The notes: a model not told the origin generated them from the letters alone. Shown: positions 24,299-33,808, numbered from the stretch's first letter. The stretch: 37,572 nt of DNA from Salipiger bermudensis HTCC2601 (GCF_000153725.1 NZ_DS022276.1:175844-213415); one strand, 5' to 3'. Made by a program: numbers and translations.

Positions 24299-25179
24299 TG
24301 GGGGCGGCGGAGCTACATGTGCATCTGGCCGGCGGGCTTGGCACCGTGGCGCGTTGCTGGGCGGTCACGCGGGCCGATGGTGTCGCGCTCGGGTTCACCG
24401 ATCACGACCGCGATCTGGCGTTCGACGGTCAGAGCTTTCGCGCCGATACAGGCCTCAGCGCCAAGACGCTGCAGCAGGCCACGGGGCTCTCGGTCGACAA
24501 TTCCGAGGCGATGGGTGCGCTGCGCGACGATGCGCTGTCGGAGGCGGATATTGAAGCCGGGCGCTTCGATGGGGCCGAGGTGGTGTGCTGGCTGGTCAAC
24601 TGGCAGGATGTGAGTCAGCGGCGGATGCTGTTCCGCGGCTCGATCGGCGAGATCCGTCGCGCGGGCGGGGCCTTTCACGCCGAGCTGCGTGGCCTGACCG
24701 AGGCGCTGAACCGGCCGCTGGGGCGCGTCTATCAGGCACCGTGCACGGCAGTGCTGGGAGATGCGAGCTGCCGTGTCGATCTGGGCGAGCCGGGGTATTT
24801 TCACGAGGGCGCGGCGGTGCAGGTGCAGGACAACCGCGAACTGCTCTTCGGCGCGCTGACCGGCTTCGAGGCGGGCTGGTTCCAACGCGGCCGGCTGGTG
24901 GTGCTAAGCGGTGCGGCGCAGGGGCTGACGGGGGCGATCAAGCGCGACCGTTTCAGCGAAGAGGGGCGGCGGATCGAGCTTTGGCTCCCGCTTGGGGCGA
25001 CGCTTGTGGCGGGCGACCTGGTGCGGCTCGAGGCGGGCTGCGACAAGCGTTTCGAGACCTGCCGGCTGAAATTCAACAACGTTTTGAACTTCCAGGGCTT
25101 TCCAGACATTCCCGAGGAGGACTGGATGTTGGTGCATCCGACCCGGGCCAAGGCGAAGGGCGGGGGAAGCCGGCGATGA
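24298..25179 (+). CDS. g13: GTA gp13, tail hub protein (DUF2163)
   Basis: This 293-residue DUF2163/phage_BR0599-type hub protein shows WAVTRADGVALGFTDHDRDL near the start and EALNRPLGRVYQAPC in the middle. Four cysteines, Cys149, 158, 248 and 255 (CTAVLGDASC and CDKRFETC), form a conserved set. In the Rhodobacter capsulatus particle the hub is reported to hold an iron-sulfur cluster, and these are the likely ligands here. The C terminus is FQGFPDIPEEDWML and a basic tail. The gene overlaps g12 by one base and g14 by four. Confidence 0.92.
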   Translation: MGAAELHVHLAGGLGTVARCWAVTRADGVALGFTDHDRDLAFDGQSFRADTGLSAKTLQQATGLSVDNSEAMGALRDDALSEADIEAGRFDGAEVVCWLVNWQDVSQRRMLFRGSIGEIRRAGGAFHAELRGLTEALNRPLGRVYQAPCTAVLGDASCRVDLGEPGYFHEGAAVQVQDNRELLFGALTGFEAGWFQRGRLVVLSGAAQGLTGAIKRDRFSEEGRRIELWLPLGATLVAGDLVRLEAGCDKRFETCRLKFNNVLNFQGFPDIPEEDWMLVHPTRAKAKGGGSRR

Positions 25180-25613
25180 GCACGCGGATCGTGAGCGCAG
25201 CGCGGGGCTGGATCGGCACGCCCTATCGCCATCAGGCCTCGCTGCGCGGGGCGGGGTGCGATTGCCTCGGCCTCGTGCGCGGGGTCTGGCGCGAGGTGAT
25301 CGGACCGGAGCCCGAGACGGTGCCCGCCTATACCCGCGACTGGTCCGAGCCGCAGGGCGAGGAGGCGCTGCTGGCCGCCGCGCTGCGGCACATGGCGCGC
25401 AAGCCGCTCGAGGACGAGGCGCCGGGCGACGTGCTGCTGTTTCGCATGCGCGATGGCTCGGTGGCCAAGCATCTCGGGCTGCAGGCCGGTCTTGGCGCGG
25501 CGGCGAGCTTTGTTCATGCCTATAGCGGCCACGGCGTGGTCGAAAGCCGGCTCAGCCGGCCCTGGCGCCGCCGGCTGGCGGCGCGTTTTGCGTTCCCGGA
25601 AGGAGCAAGCTGA
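25176..25613 (+). CDS. g14: GTA gp14, NlpC/P60-type peptidoglycan peptidase
   Basis: This 145-residue cysteine peptidase of the tail tip probably cuts the peptide stem of peptidoglycan in the recipient cell during DNA delivery. The nucleophile is Cys30 in GAGCDCLGLVRG, and the His99 of VAKHLGLQ is the second catalytic residue. The start GWIGTPYRHQ is the family signature. The ATG at 25176 overlaps the g13 stop (ATGA), and the stop overlaps the g15 start by one base. The length is normal for the GTA version. Confidence 0.92.
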   Translation: MSTRIVSAARGWIGTPYRHQASLRGAGCDCLGLVRGVWREVIGPEPETVPAYTRDWSEPQGEEALLAAALRHMARKPLEDEAPGDVLLFRMRDGSVAKHLGLQAGLGAAASFVHAYSGHGVVESRLSRPWRRRLAARFAFPEGAS

Positions 25614-28600
25614 TGGCGACAATCGTCTTTTCCGCCGTGGGCGCCGCCGTGGGCGGAGCCATCGGTGGCTCGGTACTTGGCTTGTCGATGACTGCGGTGG
25701 GCCGGTTCATCGGTGCCAGCCTCGGGCGGGCGCTCGACCAGCGGCTGATGGGACAGGGCTCGGAGACCGTCGAGACCGGGCGCATCGACCGTTTCTTCCT
25801 CAGCGGCGCGGGCGAAGGCGCGGCGATCCCGCAGGCCTATGGTCGGATGCGACTGGGCGGGCAGGTGATCTGGGCCACCGAGTTCCGCGAGCGGGTCGAC
25901 AAGGACAAGGTCGGTGGCGGCGGCAAGGGCGGAGGCGGTCCAAGCCAGACGGTGAAGAGCTACAGCTATTCGCTGAGCCTTGCTCTGGCGCTCTGCGAGG
26001 GCGAGATCACCAGCGTCAACCGGGTCTGGGCCGATGGTGCCGAGATCCCGGTGGGCGATCTGAACATGCGGGTCTATACCGGCAGCAGGGACCAGTTGCC
26101 CGACCCAAAGATCGAGGCGGTCGAGGGGGTCGGACAGGTGCCGGCCTATCGCGGCACCGCCTATGTGGTGATCGAGGACATGACGCTCGAGAATTACGGC
26201 AACCGGGTGCCTCAGTTGAGCTTCGAGGTCACCCGCCCGGTGCAGGACGATCCCGAAGACGTGCCGCATATCATTCGCGGCGTGGCGATGATCCCGGGCA
26301 CCGGGGAATACGCGCTGGCGACCGAGCCTGTCTACATGAGCTACAGCGAGAACGGCTCGGGGCTTCCAAATGTCAACAGCCCCTCCGAAGCGCCTGATTT
26401 CAATGTCTCGCTCGACCAGCTGACCGAGGAAGTGCCGAACTGCGGCGCAGTCTCGCTGGTGGTGAGCTGGTTCGGCGGCGACCTGCGCTGCGGAACCTGC
26501 GAAATCCGTCCGAAGGTCGAGCAAAAGCAATTTGAGTCGAGGAACATGCCGTGGCAGGTCTGTGGCGCCACGCGGGGCACGGCGCAGGCGGTGCCCGAGC
26601 TTGACGGTCGCCCGGTCTATGGCGGCACGCCCTGCGACGCCTCGGTGATCCAGGCGATCCGGCGCATGGTGGCGCAGGGGCTCGACGTGCTGGTCTACCC
26701 CTTCATCCTGATGGACCAGATGGACGGCAACGGCCTTCCGGATCCGTGGAGCGATGCCGAGGACCAGCCGGAACTGCCGTGGCGGGGGCGCATCACGCTC
26801 GACGTGGCGCCGGGGCGGCCCGGCTCGCCCGATGGCACCTCCCCCGCCGACGCTCAGGTGGCGGCGTTCTTCGGCACGGCGCAGGCCTCGGATTTTACCG
26901 TAACCGACGGCGAGGTGACCTATACCGGTCCCGAGGAGTGGAGCTATCGCCGCTTCATCCTGCACCACGCGGCGCTCTGCGCCGCAGCCGTGGGCGTCGA
27001 GGCGTTCTGCATTGGCTCGGAGATGCGCAGCCTGACATGGATTCGGGGTGCGAGCGGCTTTCCGGCGGTGGCGGCGCTCAGGGCGCTGGCGGCGGAGTGC
27101 CGGGCGCTGCTGGGGCCTGACGTCAAGCTCAGCTATGCCGCCGACTGGTCGGAGTATTTCGGTTACCAGCCGCAGGACGGCTCGGGCGACGTGTATTTTC
27201 ACCTCGATCCGCTATGGGCCGATGACGAGATCGACTTCATCGGCATCGACAATTACATGCCGCTCTCGGACTGGCGCGAGGGCAGCGACCACGCCGACGC
27301 TGCGTGGGGGGCGGTCTACGACCCAGGCTACCTGATGGCCAACGTGGCGGGCGGCGAGGGCTACGACTGGTACTATCCCTCAGAACAGGCCCGCGACGCG
27401 CAGCGCCGCGAGCCGATCACCGATGGCGCGCACCACGAGCCTTGGGTGTTTCGCTACAAGGACATCCGCAACTGGTGGGACCACGCCCATTACGAGCGCA
27501 TCGGCGGCGTGCGGCAGCCCGACCCGACCGGCTGGGTGCCGGGATCGAAACCGATCCGCTTTACCGAGCTGGGCTGCCCGGCGGTGGACAAGGGCACCAA
27601 CCAGCCCAACAAATTCCTCGACCCCAAGAGCTCCGAGAGCGACTTGCCTTACTATTCCAACGGCTTGCGAGACGAGCTGATCCAGCGCCAGTACCTGCGG
27701 GCAATGCATGGATACTGGACCGACCCGGCCAATAACCCGGTCTCGGAGGAGTACGGCGCGCCGATGCTCGACATGGACCACGCCTATGTCTGGGCTTGGG
27801 ACGCACGGCCCTACCCTTGGTTCCCGGGGCTCGCCGAACTCTGGGCCGACGGCGACAACTATCGGCGCGGGCATTGGATCACCGGCCGTGTCTCCTCGCG
27901 CACGCTGGCCTCGGTGGTGGCGGAAATCTGCGAGCGTGCGGGTCTGCAGGACTACGACGTGAGCGCGCTGCACGGCTGGGTGCGTGGCTACGTGGTGGGC
28001 GAGGTGGGCGATGCCCGGCGCGCGCTGCAACCGCTGATGCTGGCACATGGCTTTGACGCGGTGGAGCGCGACGGCAGCCTGCACTTCATCCTGCGCAAGG
28101 ACCGACCCGTGCAGGCGCTGACGCGCGATGCGCTCGCCGTGTCGCCGGAGCTTGATGGCGATCTGGTGCAGATCCGCGCCGCCGAGGCGGAGATGGCGGG
28201 GCGGGTGCGGCTGCGCTTCCTTGAGGCCGATGGCGATCATCTGGCGGTGGCCGAGGAGACGGTGCTGCCCGATGACCGCACCCATGCCGTCGCCGAGACC
28301 GAGTTGCCGATGGAACTGACTCGGCGCGAGGCGCGGCTGACGCTGGAGCGCTGGCTGGCGGAGTCGCGCGTTGCGCGCGACTCCCTGCGCTTCTCGCTGC
28401 CGCCGTCGCGTCTCGGGGTCAGCGCGGGAGACATCATCTCTCTGCCCGGAGAGGCGGGCGAGGTCGTGGCGCGGGTTGATCGCGTCGAGATCGGCGCGCA
28501 GCAGATGGTCGAGGCGGTGCGCTTCGAGCCCGATGTCTACCTGCCGTCGGATTTCCCCGACGATGCCGCGATCCTGCGCGGCTTCGTGCCGGCGGTGCAG

Positions 28601-29518
28601 GTGCTGCCGCTGTTCCTCGACCTGCCGCTGATCACCGGGGACGAGGTGCCGCACGCGCCGCATCTCGCGCTCACCGCCGAGCCTTGGCCCGGCTCCGTGG
28701 CGGTCTACGATTCCGCCTCTGATGCCGATTACGCGCTGAACGAGATCATCGCAGCGCGCTCGGCAGTCGGCGTGACCGAGACCGCCCTGGCGCGGGCGCC
28801 CTCGGGTCGGATCGACCGTGGCGCGGCTTTGCAGGTGCGGATGCTCTCGGGCGAGCTCGCCGCGATCGACGACGCGGCGTTGCTGGGCGGGGGCAACCTC
28901 GTGGCGATCGGCGATGGCAGTCCGGGCGGTTGGGAGCTGATGCAGTTCCGCGATGCGCAGATGGCGGGAGAGGCCACCTGGCTGCTGAGCCACCGCCTGC
29001 GCGGGCAGCTCGGCACCGACGCTCTGATGCCAGAGGTCTGGCCGGCGGGCTCGTGGGTGGTGCGGCTTGACGGGGTGCCGCAGCAGATCGCGCTTGCGGC
29101 GGCCCTGAGGCGGCAGCAGCGGCATTTCCGCATCGGACCCGCGCGGCGCGGCTATGACGATCCGAGCTATGTGCATGAGGTCCGTGCCTTCGACGGCAAC
29201 GGGCTGCGGCCCTTCAGCCCGGTGCATCTGCGGGCCGAGGATCAGGGCGGCACGCTGGCGCTGAGCTGGATCCGCCGCACCCGCATCGACGGTGACGACT
29301 GGGAGCTTGCCGAGGTGCCGCTTGGAGAGGAGCAGGAGCTCTACGAGGTTCGTGTGATGCAGGGCGAGACGGTGCTGCGCAGCGCGCAGGTTGTGACGCC
29401 ACAATGGAGCTATGACCCCGCTCAGGATGGCCTCAGCGGCAGTTTCGAGATCGCGGTGGCACAGGTCTCGGCGCGCTACGGGCCGGGGCCCTTCGCGAGG
29501 CTGTCGCTCACAGCATGA
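25613..29518 (+). CDS. g15: GTA gp15, megatron (tail-tip/host specificity protein with TIM-barrel domain)
   Basis: At 1301 residues this is the largest GTA protein. It forms the tip through which DNA leaves and contacts the recipient. The N terminus is a Gly/Ala hydrophobic stretch (FSAVGAAVGGAIGGSVLGL), followed by a tail-hub domain (QAYGRMRLGGQVIWATEF). Residues about 430-740 form the GTA TIM-barrel-like region, with EAFCIGSEMRSLTWIRG, FIGIDNYMPLSDW and FTELGCPAVDKGTNQPNKF. It resembles glycoside hydrolases and may help open the cell wall. A phage-tail_3-like domain follows to about 950, with beta-rich C-terminal domains beyond. No frameshift is seen. Confidence 0.95.
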   Translation: MATIVFSAVGAAVGGAIGGSVLGLSMTAVGRFIGASLGRALDQRLMGQGSETVETGRIDRFFLSGAGEGAAIPQAYGRMRLGGQVIWATEFRERVDKDKVGGGGKGGGGPSQTVKSYSYSLSLALALCEGEITSVNRVWADGAEIPVGDLNMRVYTGSRDQLPDPKIEAVEGVGQVPAYRGTAYVVIEDMTLENYGNRVPQLSFEVTRPVQDDPEDVPHIIRGVAMIPGTGEYALATEPVYMSYSENGSGLPNVNSPSEAPDFNVSLDQLTEEVPNCGAVSLVVSWFGGDLRCGTCEIRPKVEQKQFESRNMPWQVCGATRGTAQAVPELDGRPVYGGTPCDASVIQAIRRMVAQGLDVLVYPFILMDQMDGNGLPDPWSDAEDQPELPWRGRITLDVAPGRPGSPDGTSPADAQVAAFFGTAQASDFTVTDGEVTYTGPEEWSYRRFILHHAALCAAAVGVEAFCIGSEMRSLTWIRGASGFPAVAALRALAAECRALLGPDVKLSYAADWSEYFGYQPQDGSGDVYFHLDPLWADDEIDFIGIDNYMPLSDWREGSDHADAAWGAVYDPGYLMANVAGGEGYDWYYPSEQARDAQRREPITDGAHHEPWVFRYKDIRNWWDHAHYERIGGVRQPDPTGWVPGSKPIRFTELGCPAVDKGTNQPNKFLDPKSSESDLPYYSNGLRDELIQRQYLRAMHGYWTDPANNPVSEEYGAPMLDMDHAYVWAWDARPYPWFPGLAELWADGDNYRRGHWITGRVSSRTLASVVAEICERAGLQDYDVSALHGWVRGYVVGEVGDARRALQPLMLAHGFDAVERDGSLHFILRKDRPVQALTRDALAVSPELDGDLVQIRAAEAEMAGRVRLRFLEADGDHLAVAEETVLPDDRTHAVAETELPMELTRREARLTLERWLAESRVARDSLRFSLPPSRLGVSAGDIISLPGEAGEVVARVDRVEIGAQQMVEAVRFEPDVYLPSDFPDDAAILRGFVPAVQVLPLFLDLPLITGDEVPHAPHLALTAEPWPGSVAVYDSASDADYALNEIIAARSAVGVTETALARAPSGRIDRGAALQVRMLSGELAAIDDAALLGGGNLVAIGDGSPGGWELMQFRDAQMAGEATWLLSHRLRGQLGTDALMPEVWPAGSWVVRLDGVPQQIALAAALRRQQRHFRIGPARRGYDDPSYVHEVRAFDGNGLRPFSPVHLRAEDQGGTLALSWIRRTRIDGDDWELAEVPLGEEQELYEVRVMQGETVLRSAQVVTPQWSYDPAQDGLSGSFEIAVAQVSARYGPGPFARLSLTA

Positions 29519-29802
29519 GGCCGGTCCTGCATGGCGACGTGATCTGTGCCGCCTGCGCGCTGCTGGCGGTGCCGCGCGGGACGCGATGGCGTCAGGCGCG
29601 AGAGATGGTGGCCCAGGCCGAAGCCGCCGACCGCTACCGCCGCCATTTCGGGCGGGCCCATCCCGACTGGGGCAACGGCACGTTGATGGCGGCGGCGCTG
29701 TCGCGTCCGATCGCGCCGGAGCGGCGCCTCGATGATCCCGACTATGCCGATTGCCTAATTCTCGCGCTGGAGGCGGTGCGGTTGCGCCATCGTGAGCGGT
29801 AA
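29515..29802 (+). CDS. small conserved protein coupled to the end of the GTA cluster
   Basis: This 95-residue soluble protein starts at an ATG overlapping the g15 stop (ATGA), so it is translationally coupled to the megatron gene. It has a hydrophobic N-terminal helix with two cysteines (VICAACALLAVP), a basic helix and the motif DPDYADCLILALEAV near the end. I believe related small genes occur at this position in other roseobacters. I know no function. The tight coupling suggests that it belongs to the GTA system rather than to cysE downstream. Confidence 0.7.
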   Translation: MRPVLHGDVICAACALLAVPRGTRWRQAREMVAQAEAADRYRRHFGRAHPDWGNGTLMAAALSRPIAPERRLDDPDYADCLILALEAVRLRHRER

Positions 29803-29842
29803 GCCATCACCACCGACGATTCCAACCATCACGGTTTTGCGT

Positions 29843-29871
29843 TTCAGCCCACCCGGCCTATCTGCTATAAG
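29843..29871 (+). promoter_or_regulatory. candidate cysE promoter
   Basis: TTCAGC (29843-29848) and TATAAG (29866-29871) are 17 bp apart in the 92-bp gap before cysE. The -10 box is good and the -35 box is weak. It suggests that cysE has its own transcript in addition to any read-through from the GTA cluster. Confidence 0.35.
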
Positions 29872-29894
29872 AACCGGATCAAACGGAGGTTACG

Positions 29895-30713
29895 ATGGCC
29901 GAAACCCGCGCAAGGATCGCCGAGCTGGACCCGGTCTGGGACCGCATCACCCGCGAAGCCGAACAGGCCGTCGCGGACGAGCCGCTTCTGGGCGGGATGG
30001 TGCATGTCTCGGTGCTGCACCACGCCACCATCGAGGGCGCGCTGGCCTTCCGCATCGCGATGAAACTTTCGAACGGCGAGATGTCGGACCAGATCCTGCG
30101 CGAGATCTGCGACGAGGCCTATGCCTCGGATCCGTGGCTGGCGCGTGCGGCGCGGGCCGATATCCGCGCCACCTTCGATCGCGACCCGGCCTGCCACCGC
30201 TTCCTGCAACCGCTGCTCTACTTCAAGGGCTTCCAGGCGGTGCAGACCCAGCGCGTGGCGCACTGGCTCTGGGGGCAGGGGCGCTGGGATCTGGCGTTCT
30301 TTTTCCAGATGCGTGCGTCAGAGCTCTACGGGGTCGACATTCACCCCGCCGCCGAGATCGGGCAGGGTATCATGATCGACCACGCCCACTCCATCGTCAT
30401 CGGCGAGACCGCCAAGGTCGGCAATGACGTCTCGATCCTGCACTCGGTGACGCTGGGCGGCACCGGCAAGGAAGACGAGGACCGTCACCCCAAGATCGGC
30501 GATGGCGTGCTGATCGGTGCCGGCGCCAAGGTGCTGGGAAATATTCGCATCGGCAATGGCTCGCGCATCGCGGCGGGTTCGGTGGTGCTCGAGGAAGTGC
30601 CGCCGTGCAAGACCGTGGCGGGCGTCCCGGCCAAGATCGTCGGCGATGCCGGCTGCGATCAGCCGTCGCGCAACATGGATCAGAAACTCACCGGCTGCAA
30701 CTGCACCGGCTGA
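29895..30713 (+). CDS. cysE: serine O-acetyltransferase
   Basis: This 272-residue enzyme makes O-acetylserine from serine and acetyl-CoA, the first step of cysteine synthesis. The N-terminal helical domain ends near residue 150 (LYFKGFQAVQTQRVAHWLW). The left-handed beta-helix follows, with GVDIHPAAEIGQGIMIDHAH, VIGETAKVGNDVSILHSVTLGG and AGAKVLGNIRIGNGSRIAAGS, and includes the active-site Asp/His of IDHAHS. The C-terminal tail, which in E. coli carries feedback inhibition and CysK binding, is longer and Cys-containing here. The ATG at 29895 follows ACGGAGG. A strong terminator follows the gene. Confidence 0.95.
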   Translation: MAETRARIAELDPVWDRITREAEQAVADEPLLGGMVHVSVLHHATIEGALAFRIAMKLSNGEMSDQILREICDEAYASDPWLARAARADIRATFDRDPACHRFLQPLLYFKGFQAVQTQRVAHWLWGQGRWDLAFFFQMRASELYGVDIHPAAEIGQGIMIDHAHSIVIGETAKVGNDVSILHSVTLGGTGKEDEDRHPKIGDGVLIGAGAKVLGNIRIGNGSRIAAGSVVLEEVPPCKTVAGVPAKIVGDAGCDQPSRNMDQKLTGCNCTG

Positions 30714-30740
30714 GCAGAGGCCTTCCAGTCAGAGACAAGA

Positions 30741-30776
30741 AGGGCCGGGCTCCACGGATGGAGCCCGGCCCTTTTT
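30741..30776 (+). terminator. rho-independent terminator of cysE
   Basis: AGGGCCGGGCTCCA (30741-30754) pairs perfectly with TGGAGCCCGGCCCT (30759-30772), a 14-bp stem with a CGGA tetraloop, followed by TTTTTCG. It closes the plus-strand block before the convergent MFS gene. Confidence 0.93.
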
Positions 30777-30795
30777 CGTCGTCCGCTAGGGCGCC

Positions 30796-31983
30796 TTACT
30801 CCGCCGGGATTACCGCGCCGCGGCGCGGGCGGGCGTCGAGCCAAGCGAGTCCTAGGACCGCGATCCCGGCAGCCCCGAGACCCGCGCCCACGATGCCGGT
30901 GGCGCTGAAGCCGTGACCGGCGGCGAGTGCCATGCCCGCGAGCCAGGGACCCAGCGCATTGGCGGCGTTGAAGGCGGCGTGGTTGAGCGCGGCGGCGAGG
31001 GTCTGGCCTTCGCCGGCCACGTCCATCAGGCGCATCTGCAGCGGGATCACCAGACCGGCGGTCAGGCCGAGCGCCATCACCACGAGGATCATCGCGATCC
31101 ACTGGCCCATCACCGCGGCATAGATCAGCGAGCAGACGACCATGCCGATGAGCAGCAGCAGGGTGCCGCCGAAATGCGACCACGCGGCGAGGCGGCCGGC
31201 ATAGTAGTTGCCGGCGGTGGCCCCGATGCCGAAACACGACAGCGCCAGCGGGATCGCCCAGGCGGGTGCATCGGTGGCCGAGATCAGCGCGGCGGAGAAG
31301 TATGAATAGACCGCGAAGACCGCACCGAAGCCCACGGCACCGACGGCCAGCGTCAGCCACACGGCGCGGTTGGCCAGCGCCGAGAGCTCGCGCAGCGGGC
31401 TCGCTGCCGGGCCGTCCTGCGGCTCGGGCGCGACGCGGGCGATCATCAGCGCCGAACCGGCGGCGATCACCGCCACCAGCACGAAGCACCAGCGCCAGCC
31501 GAAATACTGACCGATGGCACCGGCAGCGGGCACGCCGATGACGTTGGCGATGGTCAGCCCCATCAGCACCTGTGCCACGCCAGCCGCCTTGCGGCCCTGC
31601 GGCATCATCTCGGCGGCGAAGAGCATGCCGATGCCGAGGAAGGCCCCGTGCGGCAGGCCCGAGAGCACGCGCGCGATGACCAGCGTGTCGAGCCCGGTGG
31701 CGAGGGCGGTGAGCACGTTGGTCAGCATGAAGAACGCCATCAGCAGCACCAGCAAGAGCTTGCGCGGCAACATGCTGCCCAGCACCGCCAGCACCGGCGC
31801 GCCGACCACCACGCCGATGGCGTAGCCGCTGACCGCAAAGCCGGCCTCGGGTTCGGTGACGCCGAGATCGAGCGCGTAATAGGGCAGCAGGCCCATGGCG
31901 GCGAACTCGGTCACGCCAATGGCAAAGGCGCCAAGGGCGAGTGACAGGATCGTCAGGCGGGCCTGGCGGTCGGTATAGACCAT
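30796..31983 (-). CDS. MFS transporter of the DHA1 drug:proton antiporter type
   Basis: This 395-residue inner-membrane protein has twelve hydrophobic segments in two halves. The first half carries ALGAFAIGVTEFAAMGLLP and the GYAIGVVVGAPVLA segment, followed by the typical loop MLPRKLLLVLL and RVLSGLPHGAFLGIG (motif C-like). These features match AraJ/YdhP-type exporters. Substrates of this group include sugars, purine nucleosides and drugs, and cannot be inferred here. The ATG at 31983 (MVYTDRQ) with GGAG upstream is preferred. The frame extends 26 codons further upstream in non-coding sequence. It is a single gene, convergent with cysE. Confidence 0.85.
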   Translation of the reverse strand: MVYTDRQARLTILSLALGAFAIGVTEFAAMGLLPYYALDLGVTEPEAGFAVSGYAIGVVVGAPVLAVLGSMLPRKLLLVLLMAFFMLTNVLTALATGLDTLVIARVLSGLPHGAFLGIGMLFAAEMMPQGRKAAGVAQVLMGLTIANVIGVPAAGAIGQYFGWRWCFVLVAVIAAGSALMIARVAPEPQDGPAASPLRELSALANRAVWLTLAVGAVGFGAVFAVYSYFSAALISATDAPAWAIPLALSCFGIGATAGNYYAGRLAAWSHFGGTLLLLIGMVVCSLIYAAVMGQWIAMILVVMALGLTAGLVIPLQMRLMDVAGEGQTLAAALNHAAFNAANALGPWLAGMALAAGHGFSATGIVGAGLGAAGIAVLGLAWLDARPRRGAVIPAE

Positions 31984-32142
31984 GGAACAGCTCCGAAGTG
32001 TCGGGGTGACGTCGTGGGGATCTTGACGGCAGGCATAGGGAAACCTGCCGCAGTGCAGCATGTCTTACGCTAACGGTCCGGTGGGGGAGCGCACAAGCCG
32101 GATTGTCTGCAAGGGGGCCATGCACCGGAAACATACATCGGA

Positions 32143-32177
32143 GCAAAAGGAAACGCCCGCCGGTGGGCGGCGGGCGT
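32143..32177 (-). terminator. rho-independent terminator of the pdh operon
   Basis: Read on the minus strand, ACGCCCGCC and GGCGGGCGT (32169-32177 and 32153-32161) form a 9-bp stem with a 7-nt loop, followed by TTTCCTTTTG. It starts 27 bp after the pdhC stop and separates the operon from the MFS gene. Confidence 0.8.
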
Positions 32178-32203
32178 CTCAATGATGCGAACCTGAAGAC
32201 AGG

Positions 32204-33544
32204 TCAGGCGAGCATCACCATCGGGTTCTCGAGGTTCTCGACGATCGCCTTCAGCAGTTCGGCGCCAAGCGCGCCGTCGATGACCCGGTGATCGACCGAG
32301 AGCGTCACCGACATCACCGTGGCCACGGTCAGTTCGCCGTCGTCGCCGACGATGGGCTTCTTGACCCCGGCGCCGACCGCGAGGATGGCGCCGTGCGGCG
32401 GGTTGATGACGGCGTCGAAGTTGTCGATGCCGAACATGCCGAGGTTGGAGATCGCGAAGCTGCCACCGACATATTCATGCGGCGCAAGCTTCTTGCCGCG
32501 GGCGCGGGACGCGAGGTCCTTCATCTCGGTGGACAGGGCGGAGAGGGATTTCATCTCCGCGTCCTTGAGCACCGGGGTGAAGAGGCCGCCGTCGATGGCC
32601 ACGGCCACGGCAACATCGGAGGGCTTGAGCTTGAGCATCCGGTCGCCGGCCCAGACTGCGTTGGCATCGGGCACGGCCTGGAGCGCCAGCGCGCAGGCCT
32701 TGATGATGAAGTCGTTGACCGAAAGCTTCACGCCGCGGCCCTCGAGCTGCTTGTTGAGCTGGCTGCGGAACTTCAGCAGCGCGTCGAGCTTGATGTCGCG
32801 GCGCAGGTAGAAGTGCGGGATGGTCTGCTTGGATTCGGTGAGTCGGGCACCCACGGTACGGCGCATGCCGTCCAGCTTGACCTCCTCGAAGTCGCGGCCC
32901 TCGTACATCTTGAGGACCTGCTCGGCGGAGGGGCCGGTGGGCATGCCGCCACCCGAAGCGGCGGGGGCTGCCTTGGCGGCGGGCGCCTCGGCGGATTTCG
33001 GAGCCTCGGCGGCGCCGGGCTTGGCGCTTTCCACGTCGGCCTTCACGATTCGGCCATGCGGGCCCGAGCCCTTGATCTGCGCCAGATCGAGCCCCTTGTC
33101 GGCGGCGATGCGACGCGCCAGCGGGGTGGCGAAGATGCGCTTGCCATCCGAGCCCTGCGGTGCTGCGGGGGCAGCGCTGGCCGAAGCGGCGGCGGGCGTC
33201 GCGGCGGCGGCCTTGGCCTCGTCCTTGGCCGGGGCCTTGTCCTCGGCGGCAGGGGCAGGGGCAGGGGAGGCGGACGCGCTGTCGATGTCGTCGGCGCTTT
33301 CGCCTTCCTCGAGCAGCACGGCGATCGGCGTGTTCACCTTCACGCCCTCGGTGCCGTCCTCGATCAGGATCTTGCCGATGGTGCCTTCATCGACGGCCTC
33401 GAACTCCATCGTGGCCTTGTCGGTTTCGATCTCGGCGAGGATGTCGCCGGAATTCACGGTATCGCCTTCCTTGACCAGCCATTTGGCCAGGGTGCCTTCC
33501 TCCATGGTCGGCGACAGGGCGGGCATCAGGATTTCGGTGGGCAT
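32204..33544 (-). CDS. pdhC: pyruvate dehydrogenase E2, dihydrolipoamide acetyltransferase
   Basis: This 446-residue core subunit transfers acetyl groups from lipoamide to CoA. Residues 1-80 are a lipoyl domain with the modified lysine in ETDKATMEF. An Ala/Pro/Lys-rich linker follows, then the E1/E3-binding domain ([20 protein letters not shown], near 138-175), a second linker and the catalytic domain from about 220. The active-site motif is [16 protein letters not shown] near the C terminus. The ATG at 33544 follows AGGAGAG, 4 bp after the small gene upstream. It is the last gene of the operon. The E3 gene (lpd) is not in the window. Confidence 0.96.
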   Translation of the reverse strand: MPTEILMPALSPTMEEGTLAKWLVKEGDTVNSGDILAEIETDKATMEFEAVDEGTIGKILIEDGTEGVKVNTPIAVLLEEGESADDIDSASASPAPAPAAEDKAPAKDEAKAAAATPAAASASAAPAAPQGSDGKRIFATPLARRIAADKGLDLAQIKGSGPHGRIVKADVESAKPGAAEAPKSAEAPAAKAAPAASGGGMPTGPSAEQVLKMYEGRDFEEVKLDGMRRTVGARLTESKQTIPHFYLRRDIKLDALLKFRSQLNKQLEGRGVKLSVNDFIIKACALALQAVPDANAVWAGDRMLKLKPSDVAVAVAIDGGLFTPVLKDAEMKSLSALSTEMKDLASRARGKKLAPHEYVGGSFAISNLGMFGIDNFDAVINPPHGAILAVGAGVKKPIVGDDGELTVATVMSVTLSVDHRVIDGALGAELLKAIVENLENPMVMLA

Positions 33545-33548
33545 GTTG

Positions 33549-33808
33549 TCAGCTCTCCTCGGCGAGGGTCACGAGATCGTAGGGCGGGCGCGGCTGGCGC
33601 GCCGCGGCCCGTGCGATCACCGCGGTCTCGATCTTGCCGCGATGGGCGGCGATCCATTCATAGGCTTGCTGGTGGCTCGGGCGCTCGCCCGGGCGCAGCG
33701 TTTCCATGAGGCACTCGGGCACGAAGGCCGTCCGCGCGGAGCCCGCCACGTCCACCCGGACGCGGTAGGCCTCGCGCGCGACGTCGCGACCGATGACCTC
33801 GACCGGGC

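Noticed and set aside
27380-29404. 674-codon open frame antisense to the megatron gene
   Set aside because: It is rich in His, Arg and Gln, the typical reverse shadow of a GC-rich gene, and overlaps a clear GTA gp15.
14640-29900. Attachment sites flanking the phage-like cluster
   Set aside because: No integrase, no flanking tRNA and no direct repeats were seen. GTA clusters are inherited vertically and normally lack them.
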